Positions 47,612-55,732 of a DNA stretch of 64,000 nt are shown one piece after another. The number at the start of each line of letters is the position of its first letter. The first letter of the stretch is position 1. The notes below the pieces were generated by a model. The model made no database searches. It worked only from the letters and a program-made list of their open reading frames with translations, and had not been told where the DNA came from. The stretch covers positions 249,566-313,565 of the forward strand of contig NZ_LMDI01000012.1 in NCBI RefSeq assembly GCF_001425785.1. Direction: 5' to 3'. Made by a program: the position numbers and the translations under genes. This DNA is from Rhizobacter sp. Root1221 (lineage in GTDB: Bacteria > Pseudomonadota > Gammaproteobacteria > Burkholderiales > Burkholderiaceae_C).

Positions 47612-49708
47612 TTGCCAGCTAACTCGCTGACTCCGGGTGACGGGGATTCCTGCCGGTTGTCGGTGGCCGTCGAGGCACCCCTTCACAGCGGCCTGCACGG
47701 CCCGCTGGACTATCTGTGTGAGCGACCGCTTCTTCCGGGAACGTTGGTACGTGTGCCGCTGGGCCGCCGTGACGTCCCGGGAGTGGTGTGGACCGACGCA
47801 CCGGGTGAAGCCAGCGGCCACGCGTTGAAGGCAGTCGCCGAGGTGCTGGACGCTTTGCCGCCCTTGTTGCCACGTTGGTGCGACCTGGTGCGATTCACTT
47901 CCACCTATTACCAGCGGGGTCTGGGTGAGGTGGCGATGGCGGTGTTGCCGCCGGAGATTCGCAAGCTCGACAACGCCGGTCTCGGCAGCCGGATTGCGCG
48001 GCTCCGGAAGGCGTACGACAAGCCGTTGCCGGCCACCGAAGCCCCGCCTCGGCCGGACCTGACCACCGACCAGGCCGACGCACTCGCGAAACTTGCCGAC
48101 GCCAACGCCCCCGGGGCCGCGCCGGTGGTGTTGTTGCACGGGCTGACCGGCAGCGGCAAGACCGAGGTGTACCTGCGGGCGGCCGAGGCCGCGCTCGCGG
48201 CTGGCCGCCAGGTGCTGGTGCTGGTGCCCGAGATCAACCTGACCCCGCAGCTCGAGGCGCGGTTTGCGGAACGGTTCGCGTCGGGCACTTCGCCGCGGCG
48301 CATCGTGTCGTTGCACAGTGGCCTGACCCCGGCCCAGCGCCTGAAGAACTGGCTGGCGGCCCACCTGGGCCTGGCCGACCTGGTGCTGGGCACACGCCTC
48401 GCCGTGTTTGCGCCGCTGCCGCGGCTGGGCCTCATCGTGGTCGACGAAGAGCACGACCCCTCGTTCAAGCAGCAGGAGGGCGCCCGGTATTCCGCGCGTG
48501 ACCTGGCGGTGTACCGAGGCAAGCTGGAAGGGGCCTGCGTGGTGCTCGGATCGGCCACGCCCTCGCTCGAAAGCTGGCAACGGGCGGAACAGGGGCGGTA
48601 CCTGCGGCTGACCCTCGCGAACCGCGTGGGGGGCGGGGTGTTGCCGCGCGTGCGCATCGCCGACATGAACCTGCTGCCGAAGGTGCGCGGGGCCACCACC
48701 GCGTTGTCGCCGGCCCTGGTGGCCGCGCTCGCGACGCGCATCGAACGGGGCGAACAGAGCCTCGTGTTCCTGAACCGCCGGGGTTATGCGCCAGTGCTGC
48801 ATTGCACCGACTGCGGCTGGAAAAGCGGGTGCCCGCACTGCAGCGCCTGGCGCGTGTTCCACAAGCTCGATCGCACGCTGCGCTGCCACCATTGTGGTTT
48901 CACGCAGCCCGTGCCGCGGGCCTGCCCCGACTGCGGCAACCTCGACATCGCCCCGCTGGGCCAGGGCACCGAACGCCTCGAGGAACAGCTGGCGGCGGCA
49001 CTGCCCGGCGCGCGCATGGCCCGCATCGATGCCGACACCACGAAGCTGAAGGGTTCGCTCGAGGCCAGCCTGACGTCGGTGCACGCGGGTGAGGTGGACG
49101 TGCTCGTGGGCACGCAGATGATCACGAAGGGCCACGACTTCCGCCGCATCACGCTCGTGGCCGCGGTGAACCCCGACAGTGCACTGTTCAGCAGTGATTT
49201 CCGTGCACCCGAGCGCCTGTTTTCGCTGCTGATGCAGGCGGCCGGCCGAGCCGGACGCGATGCGGCGCAGGCCGATCGCAGCGAGATGTGGGTGCAGACC
49301 TGGCACCCGACCCACCCGGTGTACACGGCGTTGCGCCAGCACGATTTCCATTCGTTCGCGGCCAGCCAGCTGAAGGAGCGCGAGATCGCCGGCTTGCCGC
49401 CGTACGTGCACCTCGCGCTGATGCGGGCCGAAGCCCGAACGCCCGAGGCGGCGCGCGATTTCCTGCAGGCCGCGGCCGACCTGGCCGGCACGTTGCCTGG
49501 CGCGGCCGACCTGCTGATCTACCCGCCGGTCCCCACCACCATCGCCCGCGTGGCGGGGGTGGAGCGCATGCAGATGCTGGTGGAGGGCAATGCCCGATCG
49601 CAACTGCAGCGCGTGCTGTCGCCATGGATGGCCGAGTTGCCGTCGTTGCGCAGCACCCACAAAGGCGTGCTGCGCTGGGCCTTGGACGTCGACCCCTTGG
49701 CCATCTGA
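47612..49708 (+). CDS. priA: Primosomal protein N' (replication-restart helicase)
   Basis: PriA recognises stalled forks and reloads the replisome. The 698-residue protein has the N-terminal 3'-DNA-binding domain (VAVEAPLHSGLHGPLDYLCE), helicase motifs GLTGSGKTEVY (Walker A), VVDEEHDPSFKQQEG (Walker B) and LGSATPSLESW. Zinc-binding cysteines are in CTDCGWKSGCPHC and CHHCGFTQPVPRACPDCG, and helicase motifs V-VI in GTQMITKGHDF and QAAGRAGRD. The start is TTG 47612 with AAAGAGG 8 bases upstream. DnaA boxes precede it. Its stop is 2 bases from repeat copy C. Confidence 0.96.
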   Translation: MPANSLTPGDGDSCRLSVAVEAPLHSGLHGPLDYLCERPLLPGTLVRVPLGRRDVPGVVWTDAPGEASGHALKAVAEVLDALPPLLPRWCDLVRFTSTYYQRGLGEVAMAVLPPEIRKLDNAGLGSRIARLRKAYDKPLPATEAPPRPDLTTDQADALAKLADANAPGAAPVVLLHGLTGSGKTEVYLRAAEAALAAGRQVLVLVPEINLTPQLEARFAERFASGTSPRRIVSLHSGLTPAQRLKNWLAAHLGLADLVLGTRLAVFAPLPRLGLIVVDEEHDPSFKQQEGARYSARDLAVYRGKLEGACVVLGSATPSLESWQRAEQGRYLRLTLANRVGGGVLPRVRIADMNLLPKVRGATTALSPALVAALATRIERGEQSLVFLNRRGYAPVLHCTDCGWKSGCPHCSAWRVFHKLDRTLRCHHCGFTQPVPRACPDCGNLDIAPLGQGTERLEEQLAAALPGARMARIDADTTKLKGSLEASLTSVHAGEVDVLVGTQMITKGHDFRRITLVAAVNPDSALFSSDFRAPERLFSLLMQAAGRAGRDAAQADRSEMWVQTWHPTHPVYTALRQHDFHSFAASQLKEREIAGLPPYVHLALMRAEARTPEAARDFLQAAADLAGTLPGAADLLIYPPVPTTIARVAGVERMQMLVEGNARSQLQRVLSPWMAELPSLRSTHKGVLRWALDVDPLAI

Positions 49709-49710
49709 AG

Positions 49711-49819
49711 TAAAGCGAGCGAAGCGAAGCGCCAGATCAAGCCACCCGCGAGGACCGGCTTTGCCGGCCGACCCGGGGTCGCCCCCTGGGGGCAGGAGGC
49801 GCCAGCCGACTGGGGGGCC
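49711..49819 (+). repeat. Dispersed structured intergenic repeat, copy C
   Basis: It is nearly identical to copy B read in reverse, with only a handful of differences (for example CT-TT-GCCGG for CT-CC-GCCGG). Purine-rich AAGCGAGCGAAGCGAAGCGC leads into ATCAAGCCACCCGCGAGGA, palindromic GC blocks and the outer end ACTGGGGGGCC. It lies between priA and the convergent stress-type gene, whose frame reads straight into it. Confidence 0.85.
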
Positions 49820-50320
49820 CTTGGCGACGCGCCATTGATTCTCGAAATGGGCAGCATCTTCGTCACTGCGCGGCTTCACGGCCAACAGGATGCCGCCATC
49901 GCGGATGCCGGCGTCGTAGGTCTTGAGGCGTTCTTCGGGGATGCCCCAGCCGATCAGTGCGCCGACGATGCCGCCGGTGGCCGCGCCTGCACCTGCGCCG
50001 GCCACAGCCGCAGCCAGCGGGCCGGCGATCACGAGGCCGAGGCCCGGAATGGCGAGGGTGGTGCCCACGGCGGCGATGGCCGCGGCAATAGCGCCCACGG
50101 TGCCGCCGATGGCACCGCCCACGCCGGCCCCTTCCGCGGCCTTCGAACCGAGTTCGCTGACACGCATGTCGTCGGCGAAGTAGCGGTCACGCGTTTCCTT
50201 GGACATCGCGAGGTTGACGTCGTTGCGGCTGTAGCCGCGGTCCTGCACGGATCGGTACGCCTGTTCGGCGCTGTCGCGGTCGCGGAAGAGTCCGGTGACG
50301 AGGGGTCCGGTGTTGCTCAT
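49817..50320 (-). CDS. Glycine/alanine-rich general-stress-type protein lacking its stop codon
   Basis: The recognisable protein is 168 residues. An N-terminal ferredoxin-like half (GLFRDRDSAEQAYRSVQDRG, about 11-30) resembles general stress protein 17M/YflT-type domains. A long Gly/Ala-rich hydrophobic stretch (62-125) could form glycine-zipper membrane helices. A C-terminal part (IPEERLKTYDAGIRDGGILL) repeats the same kind of fold. At residue 168 the frame enters repeat copy C with no stop and stays open to 47573 (915 codons), antisense to all of priA. The native end was probably here; the coordinate given is where family-like sequence stops. ATG 50320 follows AGGAGACTGCC. Confidence 0.7.
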
Positions 50321-50440
50321 GGCAGTCTCCTGGAAGTGGCCCCGCGCCGGTTGCGCGGGGAGAGTCCAAAGGATGCCGAGAGACGGCCCGGGCAGGCAGC
50401 GGACGGCAGCGCGCCCGCCGGTGGTCCGCCTCCTACAGGG

Positions 50441-50644
50441 TCAGCGGCGCGACGCGGCCTTCAGCCGCGCGAACCGCTGGCGCACCAGCGGTGCCGACAG
50501 CATCAGGGCCGCGGACGCGGCCAGCGCCATGGGCACGAAGGAGCCGGTGGCTTCCATCGACCAGGCGCCGATCAGGATCAGGACAAGGCCGAGCAGGTAG
50601 AGCTGGACCGAGCGTTGGCGGAGGAAGTTGTGCATGGCGGTCAT
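50441..50644 (-). CDS. Small membrane protein, unknown function
   Basis: The predicted 67-residue protein starts at ATG 50644 (MTAMHNFLRQRSVQLYLLGL), or at ATG 50635 for 64 residues. Two membrane helices are visible (about 14-31 and 36-54), followed by a basic tail RQRFARLKAASRR. I do not recognise the family. It sits alone on the minus strand between the stress-type gene and the rubredoxin-reductase-like gene, 84 bases from the latter. Coding character (G/C at third positions) supports it being real, but at this size it is tentative. Confidence 0.5.
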   Translation of the reverse strand: MTAMHNFLRQRSVQLYLLGLVLILIGAWSMEATGSFVPMALAASAALMLSAPLVRQRFARLKAASRR

Positions 50645-50728
50645 CGAATGAGGAGCGTCGATGCCCCAGTGTGCGGCCCTGGCCGCCACCGTGGGCAGAA
50701 ATAACGCGGGAAATCTCACGCCTGTTCG

Positions 50729-51889
50729 TCAGACGAGCAGGCCGGGCACTTGCGTGGCGAGCGCCTGGCGCTGCTTGGTGGCGGCGCCGAGCAGCGCAAA
50801 ACCCAGCAACTGGCCATCGCCGCGGTGGAAACGCGCGTCGCAGCCATCGTCGGTGAGTTCGACGGTCCACGCGCCCGAGGCGTCGAGCGGCGGCGGACAA
50901 ACCACCGTGGGGCAGGCCGGCGTCTTCACGATGACCGGCATCGCCGGGTACACCACCGGGGTGGGGTTGCCGGCCAGCGTGGCGGCCAGCGCGCGGGCCT
51001 GCTGCATGATGGGCATCACGTACGGCAGCGTGTGGCCGTCCACCTCGGCGCAGTCGCCCAGCGCGTGCACGTGGCCGGCACTGGCGGCCAGCAGCCGGTT
51101 CGTGACGATGCCGCGGTTCACCTGCAGGCCGGCTTCGGCCGCGAGCGTGGTGCGCGGGCGCAGCCCGATCGCCGACAGCACGAGGCCGGCATCGAGCGCC
51201 TGGCCGTCGCTGAGCGTGACGCGCAGGCCATTTCCTGCGTCACCCACACGGTCCACACGCACCGCAGACACCCCGAAGCGGAACTGCGCTCCCGCTTCGG
51301 CCAGCTTGGCGCGCAGGCGTTCGCTGGCCGCTTCCGGCAGCAGGCGCGGCAGCACACGCGGGGCCAGGTCGATCACCGTGGGGACGATGCCGCGCGACAG
51401 CAGGTCGTTGGCGAACTCGCAGCCGATCAGGCCGGCGCCGAGGATGGCCACCGACGTGACGCCGTCGAGGCGCCCGGCAAACGTGGCGTAGTCGTCGAGG
51501 TCGTTGACGGACAGCACGGTGTCGGCGGCATCGCCTTCGAGCGGCAGCCGGATCGGGTCGGCGCCCACGGCAAACACCAGGTCGCGGTAGCCAATGCGGG
51601 TGCCGTCGGCCAGCTCGACGGTGCGGGCGGCGGTGTCGATGCGCGACACCGTGGCGCGGTTGTGGATGGTGGCGTTCAGCTCGGCCACCATCTTGTCGCT
51701 GTCCTTCATCACGAGGCTGGCCGCCGTCTTGTTGCCGGCCAGCGCGTTCGACAGCATGGGTTTGGAATAGAAACCGCCGTGGTCGCGGCTCACGAGGACC
51801 AGCGGGGTGTCCTTGTCGAGTTTGCGGAATTCGCGGGCGAGCGTGAAACCGGCGAGGCCGGTGCCGAGGATGACGACGGAGGCAGACAT
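50729..51889 (-). CDS. FAD-dependent NAD(P)H oxidoreductase, rubredoxin-reductase-like
   Basis: It is a soluble flavoprotein of 386 residues in the pyridine nucleotide-disulfide oxidoreductase superfamily. The FAD loop is ILGTGLAGFTLAREF (about 7-21). The NAD(P)H loop is AILGAGLIGCEFANDL (about 147-162). The second FAD contact is VHALGDCAEVDG, about residues 276-287. No redox-active CxxxxC pair is seen, so it fits rubredoxin/ferredoxin reductases (AlkT/RubB type) better than thioredoxin-like enzymes. Relatives pass electrons to rubredoxin; no rubredoxin gene is adjacent here. The C-terminal 70 residues match rubredoxin-reductase-type tails. Confidence 0.85.
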   Translation of the reverse strand: MSASVVILGTGLAGFTLAREFRKLDKDTPLVLVSRDHGGFYSKPMLSNALAGNKTAASLVMKDSDKMVAELNATIHNRATVSRIDTAARTVELADGTRIGYRDLVFAVGADPIRLPLEGDAADTVLSVNDLDDYATFAGRLDGVTSVAILGAGLIGCEFANDLLSRGIVPTVIDLAPRVLPRLLPEAASERLRAKLAEAGAQFRFGVSAVRVDRVGDAGNGLRVTLSDGQALDAGLVLSAIGLRPRTTLAAEAGLQVNRGIVTNRLLAASAGHVHALGDCAEVDGHTLPYVMPIMQQARALAATLAGNPTPVVYPAMPVIVKTPACPTVVCPPPLDASGAWTVELTDDGCDARFHRGDGQLLGFALLGAATKQRQALATQVPGLLV

Positions 51890-51988
51890 GGGCGAGGGGG
51901 GATGAGCGAACCGGGTAGCCTAACAGGGCATTGAAATCCGCCGCTGCGGCACCCATCTGCAGCATTCCTCCACCTCAGGACGCGGGCC

Positions 51989-52810
51989 GTGCTCACCCTG
52001 CTGATCGTCATGAGCCTGGCCGCGGTGTACGTGGGCTGGCTGGTCGCCGAACCCTGGTTCATCGCGCGGCGCCGCGCCCGGTGGCGTGCGTTGCCGTTCC
52101 CGGCTGAATGGCGCGCCATCCTGCGCCGCCGCGTGCCGTATTTGCGCGGGCTGCCGGCCGACCTGCAGCTGCAGCTCAAGCAGCACATGCAGGTGTTCCT
52201 CCGCGAAAAGGCTTTCATCGGCTGCCGCGGATTGGAAATCACCGACGAGGTGCGCGTGACGATCGCAGCGCAGGCCTGCCTGCTGCTGCTGAACCGCCCC
52301 ACCGACTACTACCCGAACCTGCGGCAGGTGCTCGTGTATCCCGGCGCGTTCCTGGTGGATCGGGTGCATGCCGACGGCAGCGGCGTGCAGCAGGACCAGC
52401 GCCAGGCGCTGGCGGGTGAATCCTGGTCGCAGGGGCAGGTGATCCTGTCGTGGGACGACACGTTGTCGGGCGCGGCCGTGGCCGACGACGGCCAGAACGT
52501 CGTGATCCACGAGTTCGCCCACCAGCTCGACCAGGAAAACGGCCCCGCCAACGGCGCCCCGCCGCTTGGCCCCACGCAGCGCCGCGCCCGGTGGGCGCAG
52601 GTGATGGGCGAGGGGTTCGCCCAGCTGGTGAACCAGGCGGCCGTGGGCGAGCCGTCGTTGCTCGGCACCTATGGCGCCACGAACCCCGCCGAGTTCTTCG
52701 CGGTGGCCACCGAGGTGTTTTTCGAGCAACCCGTGCCGCTGGCCGCCGAACAGCCCGCGCTGTACCGGGAACTCGCCTCGCTGTACCGGGTGGATCCGTT
52801 GACCTGGTGA
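51989..52810 (+). CDS. mtfA: MtfA-family zinc peptidase
   Basis: MtfA proteins are zinc aminopeptidases; in E. coli MtfA binds the repressor Mlc and so affects glucose uptake. The 273-residue protein starts at GTG 51989 with CTCAGGA upstream, and opens with a membrane helix (about 3-20) that E. coli MtfA lacks. The metalloprotease motif is HEFAHQLD (His174, Glu175, His178), with preceding VEYPGAF-like VLVYPGAFLVDR and following NPAEFFAVATEVFFEQP, the third-ligand region. The catalytic set looks complete. It precedes sppA on the same strand with a 103-base gap. Confidence 0.88.
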   Translation: MLTLLIVMSLAAVYVGWLVAEPWFIARRRARWRALPFPAEWRAILRRRVPYLRGLPADLQLQLKQHMQVFLREKAFIGCRGLEITDEVRVTIAAQACLLLLNRPTDYYPNLRQVLVYPGAFLVDRVHADGSGVQQDQRQALAGESWSQGQVILSWDDTLSGAAVADDGQNVVIHEFAHQLDQENGPANGAPPLGPTQRRARWAQVMGEGFAQLVNQAAVGEPSLLGTYGATNPAEFFAVATEVFFEQPVPLAAEQPALYRELASLYRVDPLTW

Positions 52811-52913
52811 GTGGGGCGCCGGCCCCGAACCGGCGCCGGGCTGTTTCCGGGTTGGAACCCTTACAGTGTCGGGTGACGCACCCGCGATGACTTTGCCCCC
52901 AGAAGGAGCACCC

Positions 52914-54770
52914 ATGCCCTATCCCCGCCTCGCCGCCACCGGCCGGTTTGTCAGCCGCCTGTGGTCGGTGGTCGATGGCACCCGCCGCCTCCTGCTGAAC
53001 CTGCTGTTCCTGTTGCTCGTGGTGATCCTTGCCGTTGCGGTGCTGCGCGGCGGCGCTGCGCCGCTGTCCGACAAGACCACGCTGGTGCTGAACCTGCGGG
53101 GCAAGCTCGTCGAGCAGCGGTCGGTCACGGCACGTGAGGCGGCGCTGGCGCAGGTGGGCGCGGGCCGGGTCTCGGTGGACACGCAACTGCGCGACGTGCG
53201 CACCGTGCTCGATGCCGCCGCGAAGGACCCTCAGATCCACAACGCGCTGCTGGTGCTCGACGACTTCGGCGGGGCCGGCCTGCCGGCGCTGCACGAGGCG
53301 GCGGCTGCCATCGCGCGGTTCCGTGCCACGGGCAAGAAGGTGATCGCCTGGGGTGCCAGCTACGACCAGCGGCAGTACTTCCTGGCCGCGCAGGCCGACG
53401 AGGTGCTGCTGCACCCGATGGGCGTGGTCTTCGTGCAAGGCTACGGCGGCTACCGCAACTACTACCGCGAGGCGCTCGACCGCATCGGCGTGACGGTCAA
53501 CCTCGTGCGGGTCGGCACCTTCAAGGACGCCGCCGAGGCCTACATCGCCGACGGCCCGTCGCCCGAATCCACCGAGGCCAGCCGGTCCCTGTACGGCGGC
53601 CTGTGGACCACGTACACGCAGGACGTCGAAAAGGCCCGCAAGCTGCCGGCCGGCGCGCTCGAAGCGCTGATCGCCGACCTGCCGAAGCGCCTGGCCACGG
53701 CGGGAGGCGACTCGGCCAAGCTCGCGCTCGACAGCAAGCTCGTCGACGGCTTGAAGACCCTCGACCAGGTGCGCGAGCAACTCATCCAGGCGGGCGCCGC
53801 CACGGCCGACGGCAAGACGTTCCGCCAGGTGCCGTTCGACGCCTACCTGGCCCGCCAGGTCACGTCGTTCGTGGGCGATGCGATCGGCGTGGTGGTGGCA
53901 GAGGGTGCCATCGTCGACGGTGCCGCGCCGGCCGGTTCGGTGGGCGGGCTGTCCACGGCCGACCTGATCCGCCAGGCGCGCCTCGACGACAAGGTCAAGG
54001 CGGTGGTGTTGCGCGTGAACTCGCCGGGCGGCAGCCCGTTTGGCTCCGAGCTGATCCGCCGCGAACTCGAACTGACCCGGTCGGCCGGCAAGCCGGTGAT
54101 CGTGTCCATGGGGGACGTGGCTGCGTCCGGGGGCTACTGGATCTCGATGGCCGCCGACGAGGTCGTGGCCGACCCGGCCACCGTGACCGGCTCCATCGGC
54201 GTCTTCGCGCTGCTGCCGCGCGCCGACAAGGCGCTCGACAAACTCGGCGTGCACACCGACGGCGTGCAGACCACGTGGCTCGTGGGCGCGGGGGACGCCC
54301 GCCGGCCGCTCGACCCGCGCTTTGCCGACGTGATGCAGGCCAACATCAACCACGTCTACGGGCAGTTCACGGCGCTGGCCGCGAAGGCCCGCAAGAGCAC
54401 GCCCGAGGCCATCGACAAGGTGGCGCAGGGCCGGGTGTGGACGGGGTCGCAAGCCCGTGAACGCGGACTGGTCGACACCCTCGGCGGCTTCGACGTGGCG
54501 TTGAAGGCGGCGGCCACCCGGGCCAAGCTCGACGGCACGCCGCGGGTGGTGTACATCGAGCCCGAACGCAGCCGCTTCGACCGTTTCGTCGGCCTGTTCG
54601 GCGGGGTGGCCGCGCAGGCGGCGGTCGCGCAGTTCGAGGCCCGGATGCCGGGGCTGCGGCCGCCGGAAGTGGCGCGCCAGGCGCAGGACGAGCTCGCGTG
54701 GCTGGTGCGGCTTGCGGACGGCACCAACCCGTTCGCGTCGCTCGCTCACTGCCTCTGCTCGCCCTACTGA
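52914..54770 (+). CDS. sppA: Signal peptide peptidase SppA, 67-kDa type
   Basis: It cleaves remnant signal peptides in the inner membrane. The 618-residue protein has the same length as E. coli SppA and an N-terminal membrane helix (about 25-46). Two tandem protease domains follow. The catalytic dyad is Lys204 (VGTFKDAAEAY) in the first and Ser405 (VAASGGYW) in the second, 201 residues apart as in E. coli. ATG 52914 is preceded by AGAAGGAG at ideal spacing, so it is preferred over the ATG-like starts upstream. The last 7 bases overlap the convergent AEC transporter gene. Confidence 0.95.
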   Translation: MPYPRLAATGRFVSRLWSVVDGTRRLLLNLLFLLLVVILAVAVLRGGAAPLSDKTTLVLNLRGKLVEQRSVTAREAALAQVGAGRVSVDTQLRDVRTVLDAAAKDPQIHNALLVLDDFGGAGLPALHEAAAAIARFRATGKKVIAWGASYDQRQYFLAAQADEVLLHPMGVVFVQGYGGYRNYYREALDRIGVTVNLVRVGTFKDAAEAYIADGPSPESTEASRSLYGGLWTTYTQDVEKARKLPAGALEALIADLPKRLATAGGDSAKLALDSKLVDGLKTLDQVREQLIQAGAATADGKTFRQVPFDAYLARQVTSFVGDAIGVVVAEGAIVDGAAPAGSVGGLSTADLIRQARLDDKVKAVVLRVNSPGGSPFGSELIRRELELTRSAGKPVIVSMGDVAASGGYWISMAADEVVADPATVTGSIGVFALLPRADKALDKLGVHTDGVQTTWLVGAGDARRPLDPRFADVMQANINHVYGQFTALAAKARKSTPEAIDKVAQGRVWTGSQARERGLVDTLGGFDVALKAAATRAKLDGTPRVVYIEPERSRFDRFVGLFGGVAAQAAVAQFEARMPGLRPPEVARQAQDELAWLVRLADGTNPFASLAHCLCSPY

Positions 54771-55720
54771 CGCATCAGCGCGGCAAAGCCCGAGAACGTG
54801 GCGAACGAGAGCACGGTGGTGGCCATGATGATGCGCGCCACGCGGCCGTTGTCGGCGCCGTGCCGTTCGGCCAGCATCGACACGTTGCTGGCGCTGGGCA
54901 GTGCCGATGCCAGCACCAGCACCGTGAGGCCATAGGCCGGCACGTCGAACCCCGCCGCGCGCGCGGCCAGGCCCGCGCCCAGCACCAGCAGCGGGTGCAG
55001 GAAGAGCTTCACGGCTGCCACCGGCAGGAAGTGCGCGGGCGGCGTGCGCGTGTGGGCGTGCCGCCCGGCACGCCACAGCACAGCCCCGATCGTGAACAGC
55101 GCCACCGGGGACGCGGCGTCTGCCAGCATGCGGATGACCTGGTCCACCGGGCCGGGCAGCTGCAACCCGCTGGCCGCCTTCACCGCCCCGAGGGCGATGG
55201 CCCATGGCAGCGGGTTGCTGAACGCGCCGCGCAACGCACGGGCCAGCGGTGACGGGCCGGTGGGATGGTGCGTGCCGGACCCGGATTCCGCGATCGCGAT
55301 GCACAACGAACTGGTCAGCGCCAGGTCCACGAGCACCGTGGTGATGACCGGGCCGGCCGCTCGTTCACCGAACAGCGCCACCAGCAACGGCACGCCCATG
55401 AACCCCGTGTTGGGGAACGCGGCCACCAGCCCGCCGAAGGCCGCGTCCTTCAGGCCCACCTGGCGCCGGGTGGCGGCCACGGTGCCTGCCACGACCACCA
55501 GTGCGCACACCGCGTAGATGCCGAGCAGCGCGGGGTCGATCAGCTGCGCGAACGGCATGCTGGCGCCGAAGCGGAACAGCAGGCAGGGCAGCGCAAAGAA
55601 AAGCACGAAGGCGTTGAGCCCGGGGATCGCGGACTCGGGCAGGAACCCGCGCCATGCGGCGGCGTAACCGCAGAACACAAGCGCAAAAAACGGGAGGGTG
55701 ACCGGGAGGATGGACGACAT
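54764..55720 (-). CDS. AEC-family (auxin efflux carrier-like) transporter
   Basis: It is an integral-membrane permease of 318 residues with about ten helices in two five-helix halves. LPVTLPFFALVFCGYAAAW opens helix 1, FALPCLLFRFGAS is typical of helix 2, and PNTGFMGVPLLVALFGERA is the conserved mid-protein AEC motif. The C-terminal half has LKAS-like LPSASNVSMLAERHG. Bacterial members export or import organic acids such as malate; the substrate is unknown. It is encoded tail to tail with sppA, sharing 7 bases, and 12 bases after phoD on the same strand. Confidence 0.9.
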   Translation of the reverse strand: MSSILPVTLPFFALVFCGYAAAWRGFLPESAIPGLNAFVLFFALPCLLFRFGASMPFAQLIDPALLGIYAVCALVVVAGTVAATRRQVGLKDAAFGGLVAAFPNTGFMGVPLLVALFGERAAGPVITTVLVDLALTSSLCIAIAESGSGTHHPTGPSPLARALRGAFSNPLPWAIALGAVKAASGLQLPGPVDQVIRMLADAASPVALFTIGAVLWRAGRHAHTRTPPAHFLPVAAVKLFLHPLLVLGAGLAARAAGFDVPAYGLTVLVLASALPSASNVSMLAERHGADNGRVARIIMATTVLSFATFSGFAALMRQ

Positions 55721-55732
55721 GATCCGGCGAGC

